A stretch of 64,000 nucleotides of DNA from Saitoella complicata NRRL Y-17804 (lineage: Eukaryota; Ascomycota; Saitoellomycetes; Saitoellales; Saitoellaceae). A program made the translations under genes and the position numbers. The DNA is taken from contig NW_017566996.1 in NCBI RefSeq assembly GCF_001661265.1, positions 310,001 to 374,000 of the forward strand. The letters run 5' to 3'. Positions 1 through 11,057 of this stretch are shown piece after piece (within the stretch, counting starts at the first letter, position 1; the number at the start of each line of letters is the position of its first letter). Below the pieces are notes generated by a model. The model ran no database searches. It saw nothing but the letters and a program-made list of their open reading frames with translations, and was not told the origin of the DNA.

Positions 1-1196
1 CAAACGGCATCAAGAATACCTGTCACGGCGTCCATAGTGGTGAGAGTAATGTCTTGTGCCGGTAATGCGTCGATGAGTTCAACCGTCTTGGACCAATCTG
101 CGGACCCGTAACCAAGGAACTTTGTCAAGCGTGCGAGGATGGGTTTCTTCGTCGATGAAGCGGATGCCCAATATGTAGGAAAGGCGCGAGTGATATCGAT
201 AAGTGTAACAAGCAGTAGAACCTGGTCGTTCGCGGTCGTAGGTTTGCTGGATAAGGCTTTCGTGACGAACGTCGACGGGAGATGGGGTTCGAGTAGTGCG
301 GGCCAATGCTGACAGAACGCACGGATCAAGCTCAGAGTCGCTCTCCGCACGTATGGATCCGAGTTCTGTGCGAAGTCCCAGAACTTCTCACTTGACAGTA
401 GCTCGACGTAATTGTCTTCTTCCTTCTTCCGTACCCCTTCCTCGATTTCCGCGAGTAGGACTCCGACGACACCCATGGCTTGCATTACCACTCGGCCGTA
501 TTTCGATTCGGCATCTTCGGGGGTGACGTAGCGTTCATCACTCATGCTATTCACTGTCTCCCTCAACAACACCTCGATGCAGAAGGTGAGGATCGTGCGG
601 TGATAGACGCGGTAGACGGCAGTTTGCTTTTGGGGATCGGGGAAGACTGAGGTGAATGTAGTGAGGGCGGTGCGAGAGACAGTCCTATCGGGGTCGTGAA
701 GTGACAACAATAACGTCGAAATAAGAACCGGCATAAGCGGCGCCACCCTCTTCCCCGCCAACCCCGCCGCCGCCGCCAGCACAGTCTGTGCCAACACCCT
801 TACCCTCCTCCCAACATCTGTAGCCAAACGTGTATAGTAACCCCCGAACGCCACCAAGAACACCTCGTCCACATCATTTGACGTAGCGGATTGGAGCCAA
901 GAGAGAATGTCTTCGAGCGCACGGGTTTTGGTTGTTTCGTTCTGCTTGGAGAGGGATTTGAAGGCGACGAGGAGGGCGGATGGGAGGCCGTGGAGGTCTG
1001 GGGGTGGAGCGGCGGAGGAGAGGGGGGAGATTGGGGTTGAACCGAATGTGGAGGCTCCACCGGAGCCGCCGAGGAAGGGATTTGAGCCTCCCCCAAGGAA
1101 TGGATTTGATGGTGCCCTATCACGTATGGCGGTTAGTCATGATGGAGAGGAGTAAGGAAGAGAGGAGAAATACGGTGATCCTCGTTGTTTTCCCAT
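1..1196 (-). CDS. LTN1: Listerin-type E3 ubiquitin ligase, N-terminal part (gene runs off the window)
   Basis: Ribosome-associated quality control ligase that ubiquitylates stalled nascent chains on 60S subunits. Read on the minus strand as exon 1 1196-1174 (ATG plus seven codons), intron 1173-1117 (57 nt, gtattt...gatag), and exon 2 1116-1, which stays open to the window edge (about 380 residues). The N-terminus has a low-complexity NPFLGGGSNPFLGGSGG stretch. It is followed by a helical block with a KSLSKQNETTKTRALED motif, resembling the listerin N-terminal signature (LSKKDxTTKLKAL in animals), and then by HEAT-like helices. The RING end lies outside the window. The start was chosen because splicing from this ATG joins the long frame exactly. 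It diverges from RAD3, sharing a promoter of about 290 bp. The family call rests on the N-terminal motif and HEAT layout only. Confidence 0.75.
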
Positions 1197-1488
1197 GTTG
1201 AATTGTATATGAATCGGACCTTGATAAATGCGAAGGTCGCAATTGGTCGATGGTGTTCACTTTTTCGAGGATGCGAAATTGGAATGATGTCAGCTGCAAG
1301 TGAATGCACGGATATGTCGTACGTACGAGCAAACACTACACCAAAAGACCATTTGAGATACGATATAGGGAAGTTAGAGAGCGATCAGACCGGCAATTCA
1401 TCAATAACTACGAGCCCGGGGTCTTCTTAAGCGCGGGTGTGTCACGGTCCCGTTGTAGCAGCGTCCCAGCATTGCAAAGGTCGCCACC
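1197..1488. promoter_or_regulatory. Shared divergent promoter of LTN1 and RAD3
   Basis: A 292-bp interval between two divergent start codons, so it must carry both promoters and 5' leaders. No clear TATA element was seen in either direction. Confidence 0.5.
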
Positions 1489-4087
1489 ATGAAGTGAGTG
1501 TGCTTTCTCGGTCAGTCCATGAATCAAATCCTGACAATTAGTACAGGTTTTTCATCGATGACCTCCCGGTCCTCTTCCCATATCCGAGTATCTACCCGGA
1601 GCAATACCAATACATGTGCTCCCTCAAAAAAACCCTTGACGCCGGCGGCCACTGCGTCCTCGAAATGCCCTCTGGAACCGGCAAAACAATCTCCCTCCTC
1701 TCCCTCATTGTCTCTTACCAACAGTTCTACCCTGAGCACAGAAAACTGGTATATTGTTCCCGAACCATGACAGAAATCGAGAAAGCGTTGGCGGAGTTAC
1801 GGGAGTTGATGAAATTCCGCAGCAAAGAGTTAGGGAAGGATGAGGATTTTCGGGCGTTGGGGTTGACGAGTAGGAAGAATTTGTGTTTGCATCCTGATGT
1901 GAAGAAGGAGAGGAGGGGGAATGTGGTTGATGCGAGATGTAGGAGTTTGACGGCGGGGTTTGTGAAGGAGAAGAAGGAGAGGGGGGAGGATGTTGCTTTG
2001 TGTGTGTACCATGAGGTGTGTCGCTGACGCCAACTGTTACACTTTTCTTGTGATTACTGACACGGTGACACAGAACCTCGATCTCCTCGACCCTACTTCG
2101 TTGATCCCGAATGGAGTTTACACCTTTGACGACCTCATCAACTACTGCGAATCCAACAAACAATGTCCCTACTTCACGGCCCGCCGTATGATGCCCTTCT
2201 GCAACGTCATCATCTACTCCTACCACTACCTCCTCGACCCCAAGATCGCAGAACGCGTTTCCCGCGAACTCAGTAAAGACTGTATCGTCGTCTTCGACGA
2301 AGCACATAACATCGATAACGTGTGCATTGAGTCTTTGTCGATTGACATTACGGAAGATTCATTACGTAAGGCAACGAGGGGAGTTGACAATTTGGACCGG
2401 AAGATATTGGAGATGAAGCAGACTGACGCAAAAAAACTCCAAGACGAATACCAACGCCTCGTCGAAGGACTACGAGAGGCGGATGAAGCCCGTGTTGAAG
2501 ACGATTTCATGTCAAACCCGGTCCTCCCCGACGATCTTTTGTCGGAAGCCATCCCAGGCAATATCCGCCGCGCAGAACACTTCGTAGCGTTCTTGAAGCG
2601 CTTCGTCGAATACCTCAAAACACGCATGAAAGTCCTCCACGTCATCGCCGAAACCCCACCCTCATTCCTCGCACACCTCAAAGACCTAACCTTCATCGAA
2701 CGCAAGCCTCTCCGATTCTGCGCAGAACGTCTCACATCACTTGTCAGGACGCTGGAATTGACCCAGATTGAGGACTATCAGGCGTTGCAGGAGGTTGCGA
2801 CGTTCGCGACGTTGGTGGCTACGTACGAGAAGGGTTTCTTGTTGATTTTGGAACCGTTTGAGACAGAGACTGCGACGGTTCCGAATCCGGTGTTGCATTT
2901 GACGTGTCAGGATGCGAGTATTGCTATGAAACCTGTCTTTGAGCGATTCTCTTCTGTGGTCATTACGTCCGGTACTATCTCGCCATTGGATATGTATCCG
3001 AAGATGTTACAGTTTGAGACGGTGGTGCAGGAGTCGTATACCATGACACTTGCACGAAACTGTTTCTTGCCGATGGTTGTTACAAGGGGCTCGGACCAAG
3101 TCGCTGTGAGTTCGAAGTTCGAGGTCAGGAATGATCCGAGTGTGGTGAGGAACTACGGGAACGTGTTGATTGAGTACTCGAAGATCACACCGGATGGATT
3201 GGTGTGTTTCTTCCCGTCTTATTTGTATATGGAGAGTATTATCTCGATGTGGACGACGATGGTAACGCGTTCGGGTCAAATTCCTGTGAAATACGGGTGC
3301 TAATCATGAGCGTTACAGGGTATTCTTGATGAAGTATGGAAGTATAAGCTCATTCTTGTCGAAACGCCGGATAGTCAGGAGACGAGTTTGGCGTTGGAGA
3401 CGTATCGGACAGCGTGTGCGAATGGGCGAGGTGCGGTGTTGCTGAGTGTCGCGCGTGGAAAGGTATCAGAGGGCATTGATTTTGATCATCATTATGGGCG
3501 CGCTGTCATCATGTTCGGTATTCCATATCAGTATACCGAATCGAGGATCTTAAAGGTACGAATGACATGCGAAGACTTTACGAAAGTTAGCTAACCATCT
3601 CGAACAGGCCCGTCTGGAGTTCCTCCGCGATAACTACCGCATCAAAGAAGCCGACTTTCTAACCTTCGACGCAATGCGTCACGCAGCCCAATGCCTCGGT
3701 CGAGTCATCCGTGGCAAAGACGACTACGGAATCATGGTCCTCGCCGACAAACGCTTTGCCCGCGCCGACAAACGCAACAAACTCCCCAAGTGGATAAACG
3801 CGTACCTCACCGACGCCTCGGCGAACTTGAGTACGGATATGAGCGTCGTTATGGCGAAGAAGTTTTTGAGGAATATGGCGCAGCCGTTTTTGGCGAAGGA
3901 TCAGGAGGGGGTTAGTCAGTGGAGTTTGAAGGATATTGAGGCGTTTCAGAAGAAGCAGAAGATGGATGCGGGGGCGTTTGCGATGCCGACGGGAGGTGGG
4001 AAGGAGGGGTACAAGGATGAGAATACGCAGATGTATGATGTGGATGATGATGAAGAGGCGGAGATGATGGCTTTCGCTGGGCATTAG
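1489..4087 (+). CDS. RAD3: TFIIH DNA helicase Rad3/XPD
   Basis: ATP-dependent 5'-3' helicase of TFIIH, acting in nucleotide excision repair and promoter opening. Five exons: 1489-1493, 1547-2015, 2074-3261, 3319-3555, 3608-4087; together 2379 nt, 792 aa, close to the family's usual 760-790. Introns are 52-58 nt. Visible motifs: Walker [10 protein letters not shown] (residues 41-49), DEAH box in [10 protein letters not shown], four Fe-S cysteines (KNLC, DARC, VALC, KQCPYF), and C-terminal helicase motifs [15 protein letters not shown] and [14 protein letters not shown]. The C-terminus is acidic, as in yeast Rad3. The first coding exon is only five bases (ATGAA), and splicing restores the conserved [10 protein letters not shown] start. 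Every splice junction restores an alignable family sequence, so confidence is high. Confidence 0.97.
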
Positions 4088-4514
4088 GATTTTTTTGGGA
4101 TCTGATAGACAACACTGATGGTACTTCGCCAATCCTCTTGTACAGGAGAAAGCAATGAGGTGTCGATTACTGGCATCCTACCAAAACCAGACCTGCCATT
4201 CACATATCGTTATCGCCCTTCTCGATACAGTCCCAATTTCGACTAGCGCGGTTGCCGTAGATGCGAGCCCTGCACCTGTCACAACAAAGCGTGCAGGTCA
4301 AGCAATACAAGGTTGCAGCCATCGACATCGACCAGCATCCAAGGAGTCAACATGCTCCAAAGGTCAGGTTCATCAAGAAGCATCAGCAGTAACGTCCCAA
4401 TGTATGCTCCTCCCTCTCATTCACGCGGTGCCGTTTGTTGACCTGTTTGTTGATAGGTGGGACTCCGCTTCCCCATCCCGCAACCCACCCCCTCTCCCGC
4501 TTCCTTCAGCTACG
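4088..4514. other. Intergenic region / probable 5' leader
   Basis: Between RAD3 and the next coding frame. The downstream frame is open back to 4155, but that extension is low in coding character and contains a possible intron end (gttgatag, near 4457). It is most simply a transcribed leader. Nothing else recognised. Confidence 0.4.
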
Positions 4515-6425
4515 ATGGATCACACCCTCGCCCGCTCCCCCTCTCAATCAAGTCTCCACCGCCGTTCACGCTCGACATCTCCGGTCAAGCATTCAATCAA
4601 CGGCATGTCCTACCTCTCCGCATCCTCCTCCGACCAAGTGCATTTATCCCGCGAACCCTTCCAGCCACAACACGTACGCGTCTCACAAGATAGCTTGGAT
4701 GTGTTGATGACGACTACTACGAGTATATTGACGAATTTGGAGAAGTTGATTAAGAGGAGTAAGGATAACGCGTCGGATTTGGTTGCGCTGAAGACGGCGG
4801 TGAAGGAGGGGAAGCCGGTTGTCTTGCCGCCTGCGTTCGCGCCAGAACCGGTGGTTGCGCCGACGCCGACGACGGTGGTGGAGAAGGTTAACGTGGTGAA
4901 GGCTGTTGAGATTGATTTGGAGAATATTTTGGGGCCGTTGAGGGGGTTGTTGACGGAGTTTGATAGGGGCGTTGAGGCAAAGATCGAGCAAGGGCAGCAT
5001 TCATTCAATCAATTGGTGACTGGGCAGAGTGCTGAGTTCGAGAGGGCAATCAAGGCGGTGAAAGTTGATGTGGAAAGTGTGGGGGAGGACTTTGGGCGCA
5101 GTTTGGATATGGGCTTGGAGGTGAGTGTGAGGAAGCATGATGAGGCTCTGGGCAAGGTCGCGGTGAAGAGTGAAGAAGCCGTTAGTGCGTCATTACAGCC
5201 ACTCGATAACGGTCTACAGTTGTTTTCGGCCAGGTTGGCTGATCACGGGAACGGCTTGGCGCGACACGGAGAGACACTCGCTTCGGCAATAGCAGCACAT
5301 ACTTCTGCTCTTGCCACAACTGCTTCGGTTCACGAACAAGCATTGAAAGGCAGCCTTGGCGACGCTCTTTCTAAAACTATATCGACGCACCAAGCTGCGG
5401 TATCGGACGCGGTCAGCAAATCAGCTACTTCATCTCTTGCACAAACAACTTCCCTTCACCAATCAAGTCTCGACCGTGTCGCTTCCGAACACGGTGCATC
5501 TCTCAAAAGCCACGAGCGCGAGTTTGACGCAAGCCTCAAGTCAATAGTTTACGAGCATGGACAGAAACTCGAGTCGAGCCTTGTTGAGGGGGTGAATGCG
5601 CACCGCACAGGATTGGAGTCAACTTTGAGCAACTACTCTAGGCAAATCGAGCAAGACTCGCAGGCTCTTGGAGAGCTTCGGGCTGAGCATTCGAGGACGA
5701 TGAAGAAGCAGGTCGCTGAACTCGAAATCCTCGTGCAGAAAAAGGCAACCGCGCAGCAAGAGTTGGCTGAGCTCACCACCGAACTTGAAACCAGGAAGGC
5801 CGAATACGCCGAACTCGCTAGGAAGGGTGAGCAGCTCGAGAAGAGGGTCGGCGAAGCCATGGAGAGAACGATCGAGAACCTTGTCGGGAGTGTCGAGCGT
5901 GTCGCGGAATCCAAAGCAGCAAAGAAGGAGAGAAAGGAGAAAGAGCGCGAGAAGAGGAAGTTACGTCCAATCGAACAAGGCTTCGATAGGAGGATCTTGT
6001 CTGTGAGTAATGCGGGTGCGGAGCCTACACCCAGACCGGGTCACGCAAGGAAACCGAGTTTCGGGAAGAAAATGTGGCGTGCGCTTTCTGGCTCCGGAAG
6101 TTCCTTCGGTGTCGGTGTCGGTACGAACCAGGAGAACTCCAACCGGAATTCCGCTCTATCCATCTCAGAGGAAGGCGAGGTAAGTGTCGGGAGTGAAGTC
6201 AGTGCCAGTGAGCGCGATACACTTACGGCTGGATCTGGAGGCATCGGGAAGGCGAGGGGCTTGTATGGAGCGTTCAGGGCACCGGGGGTAAGGAGTCCGG
6301 GTGGGGATGGCTCTGGGGTGTGGGAGGATGGTCAAGGGATTGTGGGGGTGAATGCTGGGGCGGAGGATGGGGAGGAGGTTGGGAGGAGGTGGAGGAGTGT
6401 TAGTGAGAGGATGACTTTGACGTGA
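4515..6425 (+). CDS. Long coiled-coil protein of unknown function
   Basis: About 636 aa if translation starts at the ATG at 4515 (MDHTLARSPSQSSLHRR...); the same frame is open 120 codons further upstream. A Ser/Arg-rich N-terminus (RSRSTSPVKHS) is followed by predicted helix. The central part (genomic about 5230-5690) is Ala/Ser-rich and has histidines recurring at 11- or 15-residue steps, a hendecad-like pattern. A classical Lys/Glu-rich coiled coil follows (about 5690-5970: ELEILVQKKATAQQELAE). The basic tail includes FGKKMWRALSGSGSSFG, then Gly/Ser-rich disorder. No membrane segment or enzymatic motif. I do not recognise a named family. A cytoskeletal or cortical scaffold is possible from shape alone. 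Leucine codons switch from CTC to TTG near 4690 within the same frame. Confidence 0.8.
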   Translation: MDHTLARSPSQSSLHRRSRSTSPVKHSINGMSYLSASSSDQVHLSREPFQPQHVRVSQDSLDVLMTTTTSILTNLEKLIKRSKDNASDLVALKTAVKEGKPVVLPPAFAPEPVVAPTPTTVVEKVNVVKAVEIDLENILGPLRGLLTEFDRGVEAKIEQGQHSFNQLVTGQSAEFERAIKAVKVDVESVGEDFGRSLDMGLEVSVRKHDEALGKVAVKSEEAVSASLQPLDNGLQLFSARLADHGNGLARHGETLASAIAAHTSALATTASVHEQALKGSLGDALSKTISTHQAAVSDAVSKSATSSLAQTTSLHQSSLDRVASEHGASLKSHEREFDASLKSIVYEHGQKLESSLVEGVNAHRTGLESTLSNYSRQIEQDSQALGELRAEHSRTMKKQVAELEILVQKKATAQQELAELTTELETRKAEYAELARKGEQLEKRVGEAMERTIENLVGSVERVAESKAAKKERKEKEREKRKLRPIEQGFDRRILSVSNAGAEPTPRPGHARKPSFGKKMWRALSGSGSSFGVGVGTNQENSNRNSALSISEEGEVSVGSEVSASERDTLTAGSGGIGKARGLYGAFRAPGVRSPGGDGSGVWEDGQGIVGVNAGAEDGEEVGRRWRSVSERMTLT

Positions 6426-6798
6426 TTGAGCATTGGGAATTGAGATTGATGGGCTGTATCGTTTGTTTGTGATTCGGACATTGGGGCATGAGGAGCCCGG
6501 AGAAAGGCGTTCGGCGGCGCTTGCGTTTGATTACAATGGACTGAACCTAGGAGTATTTCATAATCGACAGAACACTCTATATAGTTTGCAATACATCTTT
6601 ATTTTATGGTGTCGAGCTCGTCTCTGTTCACGGGCGCGCAAACCCTAAAGGGCCGGCCGGGGAGCCTGCACGAGCCCTGGTGTTACTAGACTAAGCCCAA
6701 GTGAGTGTCGAGCGTCCGCGCAAATCTTCGACGGGCTTTGTGTACCAGAGCAGAACTTTGTGCCAGTGCCCGTTCGCCAACACCCGACAACTGAAAAA
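6426..6798. promoter_or_regulatory. RPL27 promoter and leader region
   Basis: 373 bp between the coiled-coil gene and RPL27. There is a TATATA word near 6579 and a GC-rich stretch (gggccggccggggagcc) near 6650. No known ribosomal-protein promoter element could be assigned with confidence. Confidence 0.3.
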
Positions 6799-7267
6799 AT
6801 GGTCAAGTGTGAGTACAATCGCTAAATGCTCAAGCACTGAACAGCTGCTGATCCACTTTCTCCCAGTCATCAAGCCCGGAAAGGTTGCTCTTATCACCCG
6901 TGGTCGCTTCGCCGGTCGCAAGGTCGTCATCCTCAAGCAGCACGACGAGGGAACCAAGGCCCACGCCTTCCCCCACGCCGTCGTCGCCGGTATCGAGCGT
7001 TACCCCTCCAAGGTCACCCGCAACATGTCCGCCAAGCGTGTCACCAAGCGTTCCAAGGTTAAGCCCTTCATCAAGGTCGTCAACTACAACCACTTGATGC
7101 CCACCCGTTACGCTTTGGAGTTGGACGCCTTGAAGAACGTCGTCTCCCTTGAGACCTTCAAGGAGCCCACCCAGCGTGAGGACGCCAAGAAGACCATTAA
7201 GAAGGCTTTCGAGGAGAGGTACCAGACTGGCAAGAACAAGTGGTTCTTCACTCCCCTCCGCTTCTAA
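6799..7267 (+). CDS. RPL27: 60S ribosomal protein L27 (eL27)
   Basis: Structural protein of the large ribosomal subunit. Exon 1 6799-6808 (ATGGTCAAGT), intron 6809-6866 (gtgagt...cccag), exon 2 6867-7267; 136 aa, the same length as yeast L27. The sequence follows the family throughout: [47 protein letters not shown] and the terminal [11 protein letters not shown]. Codon use is strongly biased to C-ending and CTC/AAG-type codons, as expected for a highly expressed gene, and it shows none of the block-wise codon switching seen in neighbouring genes. The intron after the third codon is typical of fungal ribosomal protein genes. Confidence 0.98.
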
Positions 7268-7309
7268 GCGTATCGGTTTGGTTCACTGTTTCGCGGTGTT
7301 GGTGGAATT

Positions 7310-7315
7310 AATAAA
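7310..7315 (+). terminator. RPL27 polyadenylation signal
   Basis: AATAAA, 43 nt after the RPL27 stop codon, followed by a T-rich run (agttttttttgg). Position and context fit a 3'-end processing signal. Confidence 0.55.
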
Positions 7316-10300
7316 ATAGTTTTTTTTTGGTTGGGGAGGAGAAAGGGAGTTACGGGAGTGCATGAACTGAAAACTTCTTCTTCTAGGGTGTTGTGCTGAT
7401 CTTACGTTACTGTGGGTCTTCCATTTAATGGAATCAGGAGCTTCGTTCTCCCTTTCTACCACCAATTTTTGGTGTTCATGGGTTGGCGCAAGCCGTTTTC
7501 CTCGCAGGAACCATGTCTGCACATCTTTCGTCGCCTTGTGCGATTGTCTTTCCTCCTCTTTCGGCGCAAGCTGCAAGTGGATGGGTCCGGTCTGTGTACC
7601 GATGATGGGTTTTTCTTGGGGCTCCTCTCTTTGTCCATGTTGTTGGTTCACACCGGCATGTCGGTTTGGCAATGTTGACTACTCCGTGGTGGTCAATGCT
7701 GTCGCTGCATGTTTATGTGCGTCCTGATGTTGATTTGGGGACCCTTTGCCCGTCATTCGATGCTGCCGTCCTCCACTGGCCGTTGGCTATGTGTGCCGTG
7801 TCCCATCTGCTCATCCCCATACGATTTGTCTCATGCGACTCACCTTGCTATTTTGACCTTTCGGTTGTTGACCCACTTCTCCCCTGCCCACACCCACGAC
7901 GCATCCGTGTCGTAAGCATTTGAATCACGAAAGAGCGGCGAACCTGAAGCCGTTGTAAAAGACAGAGTTTGGATTATTGTTATCAAGGCGAAGGCATTTC
8001 TTTACCTCGGAATACTAATTCCGATTCAGTCGATTACAAACAGCTACACGCTTGACGCTTTCGTAGGAGCCGGCGCAGATGTTTGTACATCCGCATATCC
8101 ATGTAGTTAGCAATGATAATTCGATTCACATACTCTACTAATTACCATCTGCTGTTCGCCTGCATTCCTGAACGTCACCGTCGACCTCTTGGTCCACGGT
8201 TAGAGAGTACTTGTGGTCGTCAAATATCCCATTACTGTCAATTTGCATGTATGTGCGAATGGAGCACTGCAAACCAGGAAACGGGTAGGCGTGGGAGAAT
8301 GTACGCACCCCGCAGATTGGACCCGCATTTACGTGCAATTACCAGAGATCTCAGAGGGAAGGGATGTTCTCCAAGACCGTGTTCCTTCTCTCTTTCAAAT
8401 GGGGTAAGCCTTCCCTATGTCAAGTCGGCGCCCCTTCCGACTCCCCATCTCACCTCCAAGCCCTCCCCCGCTCCCACACCCAAAAGTAGCACCACCAAGC
8501 TTCAAACTAGAACGCAAACCCCCTATTCCCGCACCGATTAAACCCTGCATTTCCTACACTTTCGTTCATATCCCCTTCAATTCGAATGTTTTGCGCGGAC
8601 TCGAACAGGGCACTGCGCCTCTTCCCCCGCACACGCGCTGCGCAGCCCCGGAGATTGGGCCTTCCGGGGACAACTATTATGCGGGGCGAATGGTCGGGGA
8701 GGAACCGCCACTGAGATATAAGAGGAGGAGGGAGCCCTGGAGATTGTGAACTGTTTTGCCGTATGTGTGGGTGTGACGACGACATCATGGGTTCTGCTGA
8801 CGAAGATGCTGGTCTGAGTTGGGGATGAATGCACCCAAGATACGGTTCGAATTCCCAGGCTCTCTATCGGGCGGCTCGAGGGCCGTCCAACCGTCTCATG
8901 ACGATGGTAGGTGCAGCTTCATGCCTCTTCATTCTTTGTTCAAACAGCATGGATCCGTCTCGTTCTGCCTCATATGCTTACAGCAGATGCATTTCACGCG
9001 GTATATGCCTCTTGGTTAGCTTTGAACGGGATTGTGAGAGGGCCGGCAAGTACCTGCTTGAACAAGCCAAAGACGAGCTTTTGAGACGACAAGCTCTGCG
9101 GTAAGCTCATAACGATCAACGAATGGAACAGAGAACTCCCAAAGGCCATGTTACTGGTCTTCCGTTCTCTATGAAGACCTCGCAGAGGCTTCTCACGCCG
9201 ATCGTCAACCCCCGCATCCACACCTGCTGGCTGCCCCGACGCACAACCAATTCCTATAAAGACAAAATGAAACACGAGGAGACTAAACGGACCCCCATAT
9301 CTGCTCTTCTCACTCGTCGCAAATTTGCATCTCGAGCGGGCGGCCGGAGCGGGTCCGCTGGCGCCGCCGCGGCGGGGTCGGTCCGGGCGGAAGACGAAGT
9401 CCGGGGAAGAACAAAGATGGCTTCGAAAGTTGTTACAAAAGGCATAGGCAAGTCCTTTCGAATGATGAAGGGTACAGCTGCAGTGACATAACGTCGACAA
9501 GGACCGGGTGGGGTGTGCGTTGTTGTTGGCACTGCATCGGCGGCGGCGATGATATCGATCCACGACACTCGTTACTACGTCTTACGATATACTTTCGGTA
9601 ACCGTCTGCCCCTAGAACTACCGACAGTGACTTCGACATCATTCTCGGATTGAACTCGCTTCCGGTCTTTCTCTTACATCGTCGCCAAGAATACAACCCC
9701 GCGATCTGGCGTGATCGTCGGCTCCACACCCCACGACCCCAGCCGGCCGTCTCATCTTAGTCATCACCGAACTGGCCAAAACTCAGATCAGTCTCCCAGA
9801 CCCCATCTTTCTCCATCGCCAAGACCCTTACTTTCTCGGCCGTCGGACACCTGTCCGAAACCGAGGGGTCCCCGCGGAGTGTGGTCTGCTTCCTCTCCCC
9901 ACTCGTCCTGCAAACCACGGCTGGGCCCGAGCTGCAGCGCGCCAGGCCAGGGGTCGAGGCAAACCAAGAACCCCATGGAGAAGAAAAGAAAAGAATTAAT
10001 TTCGCCAGAAATCTGAACAGGAACGGGAAAAGCGGCATCAGGGAAAAGCCAGGGGAGCAGCGCCACCACCATTGGGGGAGGGAAACGGGGTCTGTGAGAT
10101 TTGAGGGTTTTTGGACGGAGAATGAGGTCTGGTGCATCGTTTCAGAAAGAGATGGAGGACGGAGGGAGCATTGGTTGGGGAGGTTGTTGCGTGGCAGCTT
10201 GGCAGGATGAAGCGATATGATGAGGGGAACGGGGGAAATGGGAGTGGAGATTGATGAAGTGGAGATGTTTCAGGGAGAGTGCCACCGGATGTTCAGGAGA

Positions 10301-10476
10301 GCCGAAGATCACGCGTCCAGTTCGAGCCGCTCTCGACATTCTCAAATCACGACACGCGACAATCAAGGGTCCAGAGCTCAAACTCTCACCAGACTCTTCC
10401 AGATCTCCATCATTCAACGACCATTGGCCCCCGTTAGCCTTCACACTATACACGCGAAGCACGACAAACGAAGGCC
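7316..10476. other. Gene-poor tract upstream of the sugar transporter
   Basis: About 3.2 kb in which no frame on either strand could be matched to a known protein or extended convincingly by splicing. Short frames (for example 8994-9563 minus, 9123-9491 plus, 10142-10462 minus) look like chance openings. Scattered CCCCAC/CCCCAG words between 9700 and 10100 resemble Mig1/CreA-type GC boxes, which would suit a glucose-regulated transporter, but such words are common by chance at this base composition. A long upstream regulatory region or an unrecognised transcript is possible. Confidence 0.4.
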
Positions 10477-10967
10477 GCGGAGGACCAGAACATCTCCAGT
10501 TCGAGCTTCGTTGTGCTGTTCGATTCTCCTTGCTTGTACTAATTTTTGACAGGTCTGTGTTTCAGCGACGGGATTGGTGGAAAGCATCGGATGGTGTTCC
10601 GATGCTATTCCGAACCGGGAGCCGAATTTTGCCCGGAAATGAAGCTAGAGGAGGCGATCATGCCATCCACCGCACGGAGGTGGATGTTTGGTGAGCTCTC
10701 TTTCGTCGGAAAACCGTCAGAAGAACGCCGGAAGTGCGTGGAAAGTCCTGGAGCAACAGCGTCCAGAGGTGATTCTCATCAGCTTTGTCGCACCGGTTAA
10801 ACTGGGCGATTCTCGGTTGTCGGTTGACTAAGCTGATGGAGTTGTCTCGGGATAGTCGGGTTAGTCTTGCTCTAGCTGAGGACCCATTCCTACAGCGCGC
10901 GCGCTTCACACCTAGTGCTCGTGGCGGGGGCGCCCCGCTCTAATCCTATGCCCCAGATTCAATCCCC
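10477..10967. repeat. 0.49-kb repeat, copy 1
   Basis: 491 bp essentially identical to copy 2 (11058-11549). The one visible difference is a missing G near 10930, within 40 bp of the gap edge. It also matches the first 427 bp of copy 3 in the bZIP gene. The left edge follows ...aaggcc at 10476 and the right edge runs into the N gap. No terminal inverted repeats, poly-A tail or coding domain seen. It may be a duplicated contig end rather than a mobile element. Confidence 0.85.
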
Positions 10968-11016
10968 NNNNNNNNNNNNNNNNNNNNNNNNNNNNNNNNN
11001 NNNNNNNNNNNNNNNN
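10968..11016. other. Assembly gap (N run, 49 bp)
   Basis: Run of N between repeat copies 1 and 2. The true sequence and length here are unknown. Confidence 0.99.
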
Positions 11017-11057
11017 AGCTGAGGGATGAACGATCCGTCAAAGGTATTGTCGAACGA
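11017..11057. repeat. Fragment of the distant bZIP gene next to the gap
   Basis: About 41 bp matching the bZIP coding region at 55838-55880 and 56402-56444, except for one missing G (agctgaggg versus agctggaggg). It joins repeat copy 2 at exactly the same base as at the bZIP locus, so the two places share a composite junction. Confidence 0.85.

Noticed and set aside
8616-8632. GTTCGAGTCC on the minus strand, resembling a tRNA B box
   Set aside because: Flanking bases do not form a T stem or acceptor stem.
8805-8856. A-box-like tggtctgagttgg and B-box-like ggttcgaattc
   Set aside because: T stem cannot pair; no cloverleaf.
8994-9563. 189-codon minus-strand frame in the gene-poor tract
   Set aside because: Overlaps equally long frames on the other strand; Arg/Ser-rich with no domain.
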